Shown here piece by piece: positions 44,589-57,794 of a stretch of DNA of 64,000 bases; position 1 is the stretch's first letter; each line of letters begins with the position of its first letter. The notes under the pieces are model-generated. The model did not search any database. It was not told the DNA's origin and saw only the letters and a program-made list of their open reading frames with translations. A program made the translations under genes and the position numbers. The stretch is from Arachnopeziza araneosa (taxonomy: Eukaryota; Ascomycota; Leotiomycetes; Helotiales; Arachnopezizaceae): the NCBI GenBank assembly GCA_003988855.1, contig QYAI01000004.1, positions 434,001 to 498,000 on the forward strand, given 5' to 3'.

Positions 44589-47500
44589 TCAGCAGTTCTG
44601 AAGATAATTACTAGGCACAAGACCGGGTCTTTCATTCTTGCCAGCCACTTCGGCCTCCCACCATCCATCATCTTGAAGTCTTAACACAGCGAGTACGTCC
44701 CCCTTAGCAAAGCTCAACTCCTCGGGTATGGCTGCTTGATACACATACATTGCTCGAGCTAGCACAGGTTAGTATCTTTTCTATTTCCAATCGAATCGCT
44801 ACTTACCAAAGTGAAGAATAGGACGACCTTGACTGTTATATTGTCGAACTTCGGCAACACTCTTGCTTCGTGAACGAGCAGCCAATTGCTGATTACTTCC
44901 TTGGCCCCCATATTGACTCACTGGTCTACTGATCGTCCCACCAGATCTACCGCCTCTCCGGCTTTGAGATCCATACCCGTCTTCGGGAGCTGGAGCGAGT
45001 TGCATTTGCATCGACGTATCATTACCAATATGGCTGCTACCAGGTCTCTCTTGATCACGAAATGATGCTGGAGAAGCTGCTCTGACAAGCTCGTTGGGAG
45101 AGTTCTGGAGATAGTACCCTTGGTCGGATCCACGCTGCTTCTGCGGAGTTATTGACATTGCCCGAGCTCGCTGGCTACCAGCATACGGATTTGGAGAAGC
45201 GGACCTGTAGGCTTGACGGGTATCTACTGGTCTTGTATCTAATGGCCTAGTTTCCATTGGTGTGTTCGGCATTGGCGATGCATTGCGAGTGGGAGCTGGT
45301 GAGACTGCCCGTCGAGTTGGAGCTGGAGAGACTGCTCGTCGAGTGGGAGCTGGAGAGACTGCTCGTCGAGTGGGAGCTGGAGAGACTGCTCGTCGAGTGG
45401 GAGCTGGAGAGACTGCTCTGCGAGTGGGAGCTGGAGAGACTGCTCTGCGAGTTGGAGCTGGAGATATTGCTCGGGGCATATCGCTACCACGTGTTCCAGG
45501 CCGAGACTGGGGTGCTGATCCGTATCCACCTTGTGAATCCGGCCTTGGAGGAGTGTTGAACATGTTTTGGGTTTGATCAACATACTTCTGTCTTGTTTGC
45601 TGCATCGACTTGGATGTGAAAGCTGGTTGAGGTAATCCTAGCCTTTGGACTGGTTGATCGTAGGATGGAGGAGGAGTACCTCGCATGCCAGCGATGAGAG
45701 CACCATTTGCCATCTGGCTGCCGCCAGGTCGAGAACTTGGCTTCGCACCTGGGGCAGGGGTTGGAATACCGTGATAATTATCTGCTGACATTCTTGAAGA
45801 TGAAGCCTTTGTTACCCCTTTTAATTCAGCTAGGGCTTGCGCAATAGGGTCCATGTCCTCTTCTGGTTGCTGAGTTTTATCTTGAGACATTTTGCCTTTC
45901 TTTTCTTGTGTATCCACATCGAAAACGTTATTCCCTACGTTCAACTGGAAACTAGCCCGAGGGTCGATTGGCTCAGGACTAGCAGCGGGTCTATCACTGA
46001 TCATATTCTTTGAGTCCTCACTGTATAGTTGTGGTCGTCGAGATGGAGTGGTCTGAGAATTTACTGTGCTTCTCGCAGACCATGTGTTCCTACTTGATGG
46101 GGCTATGGCAGTCGAGCTCTCTTTTTCCTTATTACTTTTCCGGCGAAATGGACTGTGACTTTTAAAGAATCCGCTCTTCTTCTCCGTAAGCTGTCTCTCT
46201 GCAGGAGGAGCTCCCTGTTTTACAGGGGATGTTTTGCCACTAGGTGGTTCTTGGCTGGAGAATGATGTCGGGTTCGAGTATTCACTGTTTGAATCTCGGC
46301 TTGATGGTCTTGCACCTGGACTATGTGCTGAACTTCTTTCAGACGGCGGCCCTGTCCTACAAAGCATAGTCATTCCATCCATAGGGTATGGATCATGAGG
46401 AACCGCGGCCAATGGCCCATGTTGTGATTCGTCATATTGAACCGTGGATGGTTGAGATTGATGCTCGATCTGGAGTTGTCTGGAACTTTGTGACCTTGTA
46501 TGAGTTTGTGGTTGGCGTGTTGGAGCTTGATATCCTTGGGTTTGCTGCTCGTGTTGATCCACAAGCTGAAGCTGTCTATAACTTTGTGATCTATTGTGGG
46601 TTTGTGGCTGGCGTGGTTGAGCTTGATACCCTAGCTGATTTTGCGTTTGCGAGTCTGGCTGATCCTCAAGTTGCAACTGTCTTGAACTCTGCGATCGAGT
46701 ATGGCCTTGTGAATGGCGTGACTGGGCTTGATATCCTAGCTGATCTTCGAGCTGAAGGTGCCTTGAGCTCTGTGTTCTATTTTGACCCTGTGATTGACGT
46801 GGCGAGGGTTGGTAACCAATCTGCTGTTGCGCTCGAGGTTCAGGCTGATCTTCAAGTTGAAGCTGCTGGGAATTGTGGGATCTATGTTGAGCTTGGGATT
46901 GGCGTGGCTGTGGTTGGTATGCTAGTTGAGGTGGAGTTTCAGTCTCTGGAAGGTCCTCGACCTGGGGTTGTCGAGATCTATCAATATTAGCTTTCTGAGG
47001 TGTGATCGTTGCTTCTCGGCTAGAAGGCGTCGCTGTGTCGTGACCAAGGTCTCGTACCAAAGCCGATTGAGGATCATGGTGAGACTCAAAAGTAGACGGT
47101 TGTGGCGAGGAGCTTCGGTAGGCAGGATTAATGGTTCGCTGAAACTGGGCGACTGAGTAACTATCGTCTTCAGATGCCTCCGACTGACTGTCACTGACGT
47201 CTCCTCTACAGAAGTTGATATACTTCGGCGGGTCTGGAATCTCTTGGCCAGTTCCACGGTCCTTGATGAACGCTACGATATCTTTTTCAACCTCACAATT
47301 CTCCAAAGATAACCGAACTTTCTCGCATGAGGCATCGTCGCTAACGCAAACAGTAGATGCAATATTCGCAAAGCTCCAAAGACTGCTCTTCATGAAGTCT
47401 AATCTCTCTTCCTCCAAATCCTGGAATTTGTCTGCCGCAGCTTTCCAGTCTCTGTTCCATCGGCCTGTCGTCTCTTCCAGTATCTTCACGGCATTCTCGT

Positions 47501-48179
47501 ATTCGGTGTTCGAGGTTGCTAAGTTGATCTGTGTCTTCTCGAGCTTCGCCTTGTTCTTCCTCTCTTCTTGACCCATAACCATATGTCCTTGTGCTAGATA
47601 GCCCTTAATTTTTAAGCACTCTTGCTCGTACTTGTCTCGTGTCTGCCGGTAATATTTAGTACTTATAGTGCAGATTTGAATATCGGATCATACCTTGTTC
47701 ACTTGCCCCGTCTGCTGTACTTTAACTTTGAGCAATTTCTCAATCCCATTCTGAACAATCTTTCTCCGCTCTTTCATTGCTCCGGCAAATGCCGCCAGCG
47801 GCTCTTCGAGTTCTGTCTTCATCTGACCCGCTATGTTTTGATGAGATTTGCCCATCTGTTCGACTTCCCCGCGGAGAACGTCCATCGACGCTCTCAGAGT
47901 ACCTGCTTCTTGAGATCCCAAGGCTTTTCTTGAAAGCGACAGTAGTTTCCTAGAATATTCATCTTCGATTGAAGCCCGAGCTACAACATACTCGTCAGTG
48001 GCATCTAGCGATGTGTGTTTATATTCCATACCAGTGTAGAAAGATTTTAACTCATCACAGGTCTGCTTAGCATTATGCATGCGCTGCAGCAAAGGTTCGA
48101 CTCCGGCATCATCTTTTCCCCAGAAGTTATTCGCAAAACTCAGGCTGACCGACGGTCCTTCCAATACTGTTCCGGGCAT
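44589..48179 (-). CDS. Cdc15/Imp2-like F-BAR and SH3 protein, 3 exons
   Basis: Exons 48179-47694, 47642-44807 and 44758-44589 give 1163 residues. The N-terminal F-BAR domain (about 15-270) starts SFANNFWGKDDAGVEPLLQR and continues across the first intron as NKTRDKYEQECLKIKGYL. A disordered middle of about 800 residues includes a Gln-rich imperfect repeat (residues roughly 380-540) and a nonapeptide SPAPTRRAV repeat (roughly 870-930). The C-terminal SH3 domain (about 1105-1163) has YVYQAAIPEELSFAKGD, DDGWWEAE and LVPSNYLQ. This architecture is that of fission yeast Cdc15/Imp2 and filamentous-fungal homologues that shape membrane at the contractile ring and septum and recruit formin and actin regulators. 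The SH3 lies in a separate last exon, easily missed. Domain calls are firm. Confidence 0.94.
45285..45475 (-). repeat. 27-nt coding tandem repeat (SPAPTRRAV), about 7 units
   Basis: Seven near-identical 27-nt units within the F-BAR gene encode SPAPTRRAV. DNA identity between units is almost complete with a few synonymous changes, pointing to recent expansion. There are no spacers between units. Confidence 0.93.
46450..46935 (-). repeat. Gln-rich imperfect coding repeat in the F-BAR gene, about 5 units
   Basis: Units of about 29-35 residues follow the pattern GYQ-x-x-x-RQ-x-Q-x4-RSQSSRQLQLEDQ, with variable Gln-rich linkers. Divergence between units is greater than in the SPAPTRRAV array, so this expansion is older. 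Confidence 0.8.
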
Positions 48180-49429
48180 GACGCCCAATTTCAAGGTTCG
48201 TTGTAGGTATCAGGATAACAAATGGGCAGTATCAAACTTTAATGAAATTTGAATAGTTTGCTGCGATGAAATAGCGAAGAATTTGAAATAATTCAGATTT
48301 CCAAGTAGTATGGAAGCTGGTGTAAGGTGCAGGGGAGGTCTAACTCCCTTATCCATCTTAGAGTGTTGATATTAAGCTCCCGTCGCCACGGAAACGGCAG
48401 GCACGGCTGCGTCAATATGACACGTGACTGTCTCAGTCGCGTCTGGCCGTGCAGAGACAGGATCCTTCTAAGTCAATAACGGCGAAGAACAGAAGGTTTA
48501 TCTTCGTTTGCCCGGCTGAGACGACTCTAGAAAGTACGTTTTTGGGTCTTAGGCTCGGATTAAGGCCTTTAATATTCCAAATGAAACCCCTCCACAAGAT
48601 ACTGAAAACACCTCAAGGCACCGAGAAGGCAGTAGGTTGGTATGAGCGAGCTAAGCACTCGAAATATCCAGCAGGATAAGATAGTCTTGGCTTTTCGTTC
48701 CACAGCTTGAAGTTTTGAATTATGCATTTACATGAGGTTGATCTTTGACTAGGTACCTAGGTAGAAAAGGAAGCTTTTGGAATAAGGCGTGGCACGGGAG
48801 GCTACCTTCAAGGAGCACAACAAATTTTATCTTTTTTGGCGCAAAAATAAGACCCATTTATCTAAATGCTTTCTCTGCATCATCGTTTTTAACAATTAAA
48901 TATCGCACTTTGACTCTAAATGGCCAGGGATTTCAGAACATCTGACCTCATTTTTAGGGGGGTTTGGGTTCTACCTGATGTTTGTAGGGAGAGGTAGGCA
49001 GAGAGAGAGAGAGAGCCTCTCCGAAAATCAACTTCATTACCAGTATAGGATCAGATATCTCCCAGAACCAAATGAGGTTTGATGAGTAGTGAATTATACT
49101 GAAATGTTATGTTAAAAGATGAGATATAGAGTCTCGAAATGTGAATCCATGCTGATTCGACACATCCGACTAAGCCCATTTCAGGCTTGCCTAGTACAAA
49201 CTTAGCCGAAAGAGCGCATCTCGACACCGGCATGCCATTTTGGACCCGACGCAACTTCGACATCACCATCACCTATCACCGAAACCGCGACTGAACCGTC
49301 CATATCGCCTGTTCGACCTTCGCATAAGCTCATAAATGTTCATACCTCCCCGATAGATCTTCTTTCGTCTCTAGAGGTCGAGAGATAGCTCTGCGGGAGT
49401 GGGTCTGCACAAGAACGCCAGCATCTTCG
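48180..49429. other. Divergent intergenic region, F-BAR / NOT1
   Basis: 1.25 kb between head-to-head genes. It contains CACGTGAC at 48421-48428 (a Cbf1/USF-type site), a CTAGGTACCTAGGTAG palindromic segment near 48750-48765, and a GA run at 49001-49015. No coding sequence is supported. Confidence 0.6.
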
Positions 49430-52400
49430 ATGGTCAACCCAAGAGGGGGGACTTTTACACCTTCGCCAGCGCAGCAAACTATCGTTACCGGCGTCAGCCA
49501 TTCTCCTCACGGCTCTCATCACAGTACTTTTAGTGCTGGCGCAAGTCCAAGCACAAACAGTCCTACAGGAACGAACTCCTTAACTAAAATTGTCGTCGCC
49601 CAGGTCTACCTGCTGCTCAGCACAATCAAGGAAGACAAAGATCGTACAAAGTGGGAACAACAAGCCGAACAGTTGAGAAAGGTAGCATTCATGCACTATA
49701 CCAGTTGTTTTGTACTAACGTAGTCGTTGCGCAGTTGATCGATGAACACGGCATGGAAGTATTTCAAAAATACTTCAGCCGTCTTGTGGTTGGCAATGCT
49801 CCTCAGATTTTCACTGGCCTTAATCGACCCGTTGCAAATCCTGGCAATTACCAGATACTAGTCAATGAAGTGCGAAAGATATCTCATGATGCTGATCAAG
49901 CAGGGAAGATTGCAGAGGCCATAGAAACCGCGAACGAAGATATATTTCGCGACTTTGATCTTTCAACTTTTATGGATCATTTCAAGCTAGACGCGCTTGA
50001 AAAGACTATCCTGGCTTTAGCGTTCAAGACTGGAAACAGATCAGATCTGAAGACAAAGGGTACTTTACTAGTTTGCTGAACCAAACACAATAAAACTAAC
50101 CTTCATTAGCTGATGCCATACTCTCCGCCAACTACACTCAACTCCTCAACCTTTTAGTCTCAAGAGCAGGCCACGAAGACCTTTCACCTTCCTTCCTTGC
50201 CACAATCCTTGATCGATTTATTCAAGAACATCCTCCAAACTTCGACCAACCATCGAAGAAGGATCTTGCGCTGGCAATCCAGTTGCGATATCAGAACAGC
50301 GAAGAAGATAATTCACCCCCGACTATAGTTCTTGCCGCTCTTTACCTCCTTCAACTCTTAAATGAAAACAACCAATTAGCCCTTCACATTCACAGATCTG
50401 GGATTTCATTCACGTTAGATGACGAAACCTGCAGAACTCAATTACGCAATATTGGAAATATGATCAACGAAGAGCAAGTCGCAGCGGCGCTTATCTATGC
50501 AGCGATCAGTCGGACTCCAACGCTATCTCTTGAAGTTTTGGTCCGCAGCTTGAGACAAGAGGTTTCGTCAAATTTCAATTGGCAAGGAGTCATCGCGCTC
50601 TTTGACCAACCGAACTTGAGAATATCTCAGGAGCAGTTCTTGGCTCTATACAATGCACTTCGTCCATTGACTGTTGACGGTACCATTGACATCCAACAGT
50701 TATGGGGTGGAAGCTGGCAAAATTCCGAAACCCAATTATCTTTTATTTGCGCCTTTGCGTCTATTAGCCCTGAACTTCTTGATGCAACTACTATTCCGGG
50801 ACTCGAAAATTCATTCGCACTAGAAGATTTCGCCGGTCTATCTTCTGAGGTTGAGGAACGTGCTATATATGCTGTGAAGCATCCGCTCGTCTCTATTGCT
50901 GCTCTGTCGGCTATTTTCCACGTCGCTCTACATACCACTTCAGCATCTGATACCCTAGAAGCCAAGAGACTTTTCCAAGAAGTTGTGGTTCCGAATTTGG
51001 ACATCTTTCTGGTTTCTGCTTTTGGAGTGCCAAAACCTTGGCCGGAATTGGCAAATGACACTCTAAACAACTTATTTGAAAGGTTCTTGCTCAAGTATGA
51101 TCCGAACTATCCATTTGTTCTTGCGAGTTTATGGCGCAAGGACAGTAAATGGGTAGCTCAACGCTTAGTGGATACACATGCGAAGCAACCTCTTGAACTC
51201 CCTACTATCCTAGAACATGCTCTTAAATACGAATGGCTTGATGATTTATCCTCCTTACACGGCGGCTTCGCTCTGGATCTTGTCGCGACAGCCCACGGAC
51301 GTGGTTTATTGGATTTGCAGACCTGGAGCCAGAAAGTGTCCAGAGGTCGACTTGCAGATCACGCTCGGGAGCTTTTCACCTTTCTCAGTATCAAAACACA
51401 GCACGAGCTTGATTTCCAACGACATCAACAGCTCATCAGCGTTATGCTTCATGTGAAAACTGTCTCGGTATTACTTCGTCTTCTTGAAGAAGCGCTACCC
51501 AGTTCACCATCCCAGGAGTTGATCAATATTCAACGACACTGCATTACTGCGTATCCACGACTGATCAATTACGGAGGAGAATTTGACGACGTTATTGATG
51601 CCAATGGCGCTGAAAAGAATTCACTTCCCCAAGAAGCAAATGATAAAATGGAAGAGCATTACAAGCGCATGTACAGCGATGAACTGCAAGTCCGAAATGT
51701 CGTAGAAGCTCTTCAACGTTACAAACACTCTCGAGATCCATCAGACCAAGATACCTTTGCTTGCATGATACATGGTCTATTTGACGAATATGTCCTCTAC
51801 GGTACATATCCTCTCGAGGCCCTTGCTACGACGGCTGTATTATTCGGTGGGATCATCTCTTCTAAGCTTATTGAAAATATTCCTCTTGAGATTGGGCTGG
51901 GCATGATTCTAGAAGCGGTTCGCGACCACACCCGGGATGAATCGATGTACAAGTTTGGATTACAAGCTCTAATGCAGCTCTTCGGCCGCTTTTCAGAATG
52001 GCCAGGCTTCTGCCGTCAACTGCTGCAGGTTCCCGGCCTCCAGGGGACTGAAGCATGGAATAAAGCGGAAGATGTTGTTCGCTCTGTCCAGGAAGACGAG
52101 GCCCGCAACTTTCACTCTAACGGAGTTGCTATCACTAACGGCAATATCGACGAGATCCTGGGTACTGAGTCTGGTTCAGCTCCTTTCAACGCTCTTCATG
52201 TCGATCTTCCTCCTTATGACTTTAAAGATCCGGACGAGGAAACACAGCACAAGATCCAGTTTGCGCTCAATAATGTGACAATGGAGAATCTCGACACGAA
52301 ATTCAAGGAACTCAAGGAGGTGATTGATGAAAACAACCAGCATTGGTTTGCTGGACATTTAGTCAAAGAGCGTGCGAAGATGCAACCAAATTACCACGGC

Positions 52401-55400
52401 CTATACTTAAACCTCGTCAGCCTCTTTGGCAAGAAGTCTCTGTGGACCGAAGTCCTCCGCGAGACCTATGTGTGTGCGTTTCGACTCTTGAACTCTGATT
52501 CGACACTAGCTTCGAATGCTGCCATGGAACGAGGTCAATTAAGAAACTTGGCTATCTGGTTAGGTCTATTAACTCTTGCCCGCGATAAGCCGATCAAGCA
52601 CAACAATATATCTTTCAAACAATTACTTATTGAAGGATTTCAGACACATCGACTTCTTTTAGTCATTCCATTTATTTGCAAAGTTCTTTCGCAGGGAAGG
52701 CTTTCTACAATCATGAAACCGCCAAATCCTTGGGTTATGGACATCACAAGAGCGCTCATAGAGCTCTACCATAAAGCAGACTTGAAGCTAAACTTAAAGT
52801 TTGAGATTGAAGTGCTGTGCAAAGATTTGGGGCTGGATCACGAAAGCATTGAACCATCAGACGAGATCATGAATCAAATTCCCGCTGCTGATGAGGCTAC
52901 TGAATCAGTCTTGGGTCCTGAAGCTGTAGATCGTTTTGACAACTTGTCACTAAATGGCATGGGTGGTGGAGTTACCGGGGGAAGATTTTCTCCTCAAGAG
53001 ATCACATCAACAATTCCTGATCTTGGCCCACTGCTCGTTTACCCTCCAGCCAATGAGATTGTTAATCAAGCTCGACTGCAAGAAATTGTCAGAACTGCGA
53101 TTACTCGAGCAGTTTATGAAATCATCTCACCTGTCGTGGAAAGGTCTGTTACCATTGCCGCTATTTCCACAGCGCAGATGATCCATAAAGATTTTGCAAC
53201 GGAGCCAAGCGAGGCTAAAGTTCGCTCCGCCGCGATTCTTATGGTCAAGAAGACAGCTGGCAGTCTAGCATTGGTCACCTCAAAAGAACCGTTGCGTGCT
53301 AGTATGACCAATTATATCAGGGCTCTGTCTGGTGATCTGCCCCAGGGGCTGCCAGAAGGCACAATCATTATGTGTGTCAACTCGAACCTGGAATTGGCTT
53401 GCAGTCAGGTAGAGAAAAAGGCTGAAGAACGTGCTGTTCCCGAAATTGAGGAAATGATTGAGCAAGAACTGGAAGCACGCCGCTTACATAGAATGACAAG
53501 ACCCGATGAGCCTTATGTGGATCCAGGATTGAGCCGTTGGTCTTGGACAATTCCTAGCCCATACAAGTTACAGCCGTCCATGTCCGGTTTGAACCAAGAA
53601 CAAATGGCTATCTACGATGATTTTGCGCGCCATCCCAGAATTCCACCAACTCTCTCTGGCACGAGCCATGTCGCTTCAGCTTCAGATGCTACAAGATCTA
53701 TGGCAAACGAAGTTCTCCAAGATCAATACTCTTCGATTCCCAGCTTGCCTACTCCAGCAGAACCACCAGCGATGCCTCACTTGAACAACCAGCAACCGAC
53801 ATTTGCTCAACCGAATAGTGCCGTTGCCAATGGAAGGCTACCCAACTTGCCTATGGACCCAAGAAGTTTGTTGGATCGGGTGTCAAAAACTCTATTGGAA
53901 CTTGAGAGAGTCGCAGCGGAAACGCCAGAGCAACACTATGCGGAATTGCCCCGACCCCATCCTGTACTTGATGTTCTCGATGCTCTGTATAGTTTGATCA
54001 TCAGAAGTTCTCAAGGCCCGGAGGGCTATGACATCCTCATCGTTGACCATATATGCAAGATGCTATTTGGTGGTTCAGAACAGACTCTTATCGTTGAGTG
54101 CCTTGTCCATGTCTTGGAGAATATTTGTCGAATTGGAGGTCGAACTGCACAACGTGTTGTACTTATGATGAACCACCAACCAGGAGAGACTCTTTTAAAA
54201 GTACCACTTGTGGTATCTCTCATCAAAGCTGACATGATCGAATGGCATCGCATCGATGCCGAAGCCTCGAAGGCCATCATCCAGCGAAAGGAAGGCTCAC
54301 TTCAATTCCTGTCATCCCTCCTTGATATTGTCCTCCTCAACGATCGACCAATTGCGCTATTTGCTGATTTCGCAAGGAGTTTGGAGGTTGCATGGCAATA
54401 TCTCGAAGAAGATTCATCTATAGAAGCTGGGCAAGAACTCAAGCAGAAACTGCTCTCCTCGGGATTCTCGAGGACCACTGGACAAAGCACAGATGACCGC
54501 CTAATTGCGCGCCAAGACCAATTGGACTACATCTTTGATGAATGGGTCCAGCGAAGCCGAAACACGAATGCATCAGAAAAATCCGCCAATGATTTCGTCT
54601 CTCACTTGTATAACAAACAAGTTATCAACAGCAAGGACGACTTATGCATTTTCTTGCGCCTAGCTATCGATTCTTCAGTCGATCGCTTCGAACAACAGCT
54701 TCAAAGTAATGGCAACATACATGATGCTTACATCCCAATCGACTCTCTGGCGAGACTTATCGTACTGCTTGTTAAGCGTAAAGAGTTAGAAGGCGAGGTC
54801 AAGACCGATAAAGGTGCCTTTCTCAAATCTATTCTGTCCGTGGTTGTCCTTGTCCTAAATCACCACCACATCATGCGTGGAGAGCACTTCAATCAAAAGG
54901 TTTTCTTCCGCTTGTTTGCTACTGTACTCAACGATCTCAGCGCCTTTGCAGACGAGCTCTCGGATTCAGACCGTGAACAGACAACATTAGCCTTTGCAAG
55001 CGTTCTCTCGCTCATGCGGCCGTCGTACTTCCCCGGCTTCCTCTTTGCCTGGCTGAGTTTAGTAGCCCATCGACATTTCCTTCCCGTGTTGATGAGTTTC
55101 TCCAACCGTACTGGATGGACTCCGCTTGCGACTATTATGGAGAATTTAACATCCTTTGTCGGTGAACTTTTCAAACCACTCCATCTCTCACCAGTAACGA
55201 AAGAAATATATCGCGGAGTTTTCAAGCTTATTGTTGTTTTGCAACATGACTACCCAGAATTCTTGGCTGCAAACCACTCTAAGCTGTGCGAGAACATCCC
55301 CAGTCATTGCGTTCAGCTGCATAATCTAATATTGAGCGCGAACTCAGCACCATCTTCTAAGCTTCCTGATCCACTCCAACAAGGTTTGAAGATTGATCGC

Positions 55401-56101
55401 GTGGAGGATATTCGCGACTCCCCGGAAACCGACGATGTCCAAGCCCCACTACGACAGATTGGCTTGCTAGAAGTTGTTGACCAAGCCCTACAAAGCGGTC
55501 CCTCTGAGGATGCGGTTGCTCATATTGCCCATGCAATTCAAGGCAAGAAGACTCAACAATCTGGAGCCGGCTTTGTGCCTATAAATGCCGATTTGAAGCT
55601 GATTGACTCTCTCATTATCTACATCGGCATCCATGCAATTGAGAGAGCTTCACAAAAAGGAGGAGCCAATTTTGTGCCTACATCTCCAGACGCTGCTTTG
55701 TTGTCGATGCTTATTCACGAGCTCCATCCAGAAGCCAGATACTTCTTCCTCTGTAGCATTATTGATCAGCTTCGCTTCCCAAACAGTCATACTCATTACT
55801 TCACGCAAGCTCTACTTGAGCTCTTCGGGAGCGATCTCAATGATCAAGAAGAATCGGATATTCGTCAACAAGTTACTCGAATCTTTCTTGAACGCCTGCT
55901 TGCAAACTGGCCACAACCATGGGGTCTTATTGCAACAATTATTGAACTGATCAAGAATGAGAAATATATGTTCTTTGAACTTCCATTCATCAAATCTGCG
56001 CCAGAGGTAAGTCCCTTTCCACAAGTTTTAAAGTAAACGCATAAACTAACTCAAAAAAGGTTAGAGAGCGATTTGCGACCTTGGCAGCACGCCATCTTTG
56101 A
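49430..56101 (+). CDS. NOT1: CCR4-NOT complex scaffold subunit NOT1, 4 exons
   Basis: Exons 49430-49681, 49735-50059, 50110-56006 and 56060-56101 give 2171 residues, matching NOT1 lengths. NOT1 scaffolds the CCR4-NOT deadenylase that shortens mRNA poly(A) tails and represses translation. The N-terminal HEAT-like region begins in exons 1-2 (VAQVYLLLSTIKEDKDRTKW). The CAF1-binding MIF4G domain starts at about residue 896 (FKDPDEETQHKIQFALNNVT, HWFAGHLVKERAKMQPNYH). The DUF3819 domain follows from about 1169 (YPPANEIVNQARLQEIVRTA). The NOT2/NOT3-binding C-terminal domain ends near 2065-2171 (HPEARYFFLCSIIDQLRFPN, then WGLIATIIELIKNEKYMFFE). The last exon is 42 nt and adds VRERFATLAARHL. The whole central part is one 5.9-kb exon. 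Identification is secure. Confidence 0.97.
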
Positions 56102-56669
56102 ACTGCGTAGAAAAATGCTCATGTTCTAAATTACCACTTTCCGATCCGCGAAACCTCCTTCTGAAAATGACTATTCAAAGTCAAGTTTCTAATTGTTACA
56201 TAACCTCTTGAATCACAGGCGGCGTTCTTTGTTGTCCAGGGTTATTGCGAACCTGATTCTCTGCATAGCGAGCGAGGGGTCGGGGTTTTTGCAAGATTTT
56301 TAGCACTTGGGGCAGTGGCAGGCACGACGGAATTCCCTAATTAATTCATGGTGATGGTTTCGTGCCTATCATGTGTATGAGAGCTAGCGCGAAGGAAGAC
56401 AAAATATGGCAAGGCGTGGGGAAAACAGACATATGGGCGTGGGATATGGTTTTGCTTATGCTGTCATCAAGAACGGAGAATTGGCGGTCGTATGTATCAT
56501 AAAATGGGAGTAGTGAACCTTTTAACAGCAACTCTGTCCCTCGTCGCTGTATTGCCAAGTATGATTTCCACGTTACTTTGACTTGCAATAACTCAACTCT
56601 TAGTCCTACTCGAATTAGAAACAGTAGACTTTTCTGGGATGATTGCCAAGAATAATGGATGATAATTCA
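56102..56669. other. Intergenic, convergent 3' ends
   Basis: 568 bases between NOT1 and the convergent epimerase-like gene; no feature is recognised. Confidence 0.6.
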
Positions 56670-57470
56670 TCAAGTAGAGTTCGTTTTAGCTAGAATCTCC
56701 TTTGCCTTCAAGGCCATAAGCATATTGTCTGCTGTCGTATTTGTGCCGTCGTCCCAGCCTTTCATTGCAGCATCTATCATGAAAGCCGCAAGTTCAGTTA
56801 CTCGAATACAGCTCTTACTCCCCAGCATCCAGCCCGCAAAGTCTCTAGGGGTTGCAATAGTTGAAGATATCACAAATCCGGCTTTCACAATCAACGTCTC
56901 CCAATGGCCGTTGTTCTCCTTCTTCTGAGCAAATCCGAGCATATTCTCTTCGGCTTGTCCCTGGATAGTATTTAGGCAAAATGTTTTGATTTACAAAAGA
57001 CTGAAATCCTACCTTCATTTTCCTCATCTGTGACTTGAACCATAGTGATTTGCCCTGGTCTCTCTCCGTGGCAACTCCACTTAAGTGAAGATAACGAAAC
57101 TTTTTGCCGTTTTGTATCAGCGTCTTGGAGAATGCATTTCCAAACGCTAATGGATAATCAATCTCAAGAGCTTTGACTCCTGCGGTTGTTCCCATACACC
57201 TGTTTCTATTCAGTGGTTATCTAAACACGGATCTACTGTGAGGGTATACCAGATACACGCATCGGCTGATGATAACTGACTCAGCACTGCTGGAGAATAG
57301 AATGCAAAGTCTTCCATGATAATCACTTTCAGTTTTGGATCATTGGCAACAGAGTCTGGAAGCTGGCGGCGAGACAGCGCTATTACGGATGTGATAGAGG
57401 AGTTTCGAAGACATTGCCTGACGACTTCAGAGCCAATGAAACCGGTACAGCCGGTGACTATGAGCTTCAT
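56670..57470 (-). CDS. Rossmann-fold NAD(P)-binding epimerase-like protein, 3 exons
   Basis: Exons 57470-57250, 57199-57013 and 56960-56670 give 232 residues. The N-terminus has the extended-SDR glycine motif VTGCTGFIGSEVVRQCL. Strand-helix repeats follow (SVIALSRRQL, LKVIIMEDF), then DACIWCMGTT across the first intron, and FRYLHLSGVATERDQGKS in the position of the active-site strand. KGQAEENMLGF is like the KG-x-x-E motif of TIP30/HTATIP2-type and YbjT-like atypical SDRs. No canonical YxxxK is visible, so it may bind NADPH without classical dehydrogenase activity. It shares a 324-base upstream region with the divergent IMPACT-like gene. Fold call is good; function unknown. Confidence 0.82.
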
Positions 57471-57794
57471 CTTTCAAGAGCAGTGCAGTGCAGGTAAACT
57501 CAAGGAATGCTTGAACGTAAGATCGTGAATGGTATGTTTCAAAACCGCAATATATGAAGACACAGAAGACCACTAAATCCGATATCACCGATACTCTGAG
57601 ATATTGTGTAGAAACTTACCTGTTGAGCAACTGCTCGGCCTGAGGCTTTGGCTTTGTAGAAACATGGCCTTTCACAAATCTTGGGCTTTTATGTTGATGC
57701 AAGACCCCGGCTCCGGCATTCTCGCTTCCTTCTTATCAACATCCTCATCGACGTCACATCAACCTAGAACAAAAATATTCGATAGCTACCTACC
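57471..57794. other. Divergent promoter region, 324 bases
   Basis: Upstream region shared by the epimerase-like and IMPACT-like genes. No distinct element is recognised. Confidence 0.5.

Noticed and set aside
45285..45475. Regularly repeated 27-nt units resembling a CRISPR array
   Set aside because: The units are directly adjacent with no spacers, lie in frame inside the F-BAR coding sequence and encode SPAPTRRAV; the genome is fungal.
45257..45576. Plus-strand frames over the repeat (about 100 codons) and a 200-codon plus frame at 46388-46990
   Set aside because: They are antisense mirrors of repetitive F-BAR coding sequence; stops are absent only because the repeat is regular. No domains.
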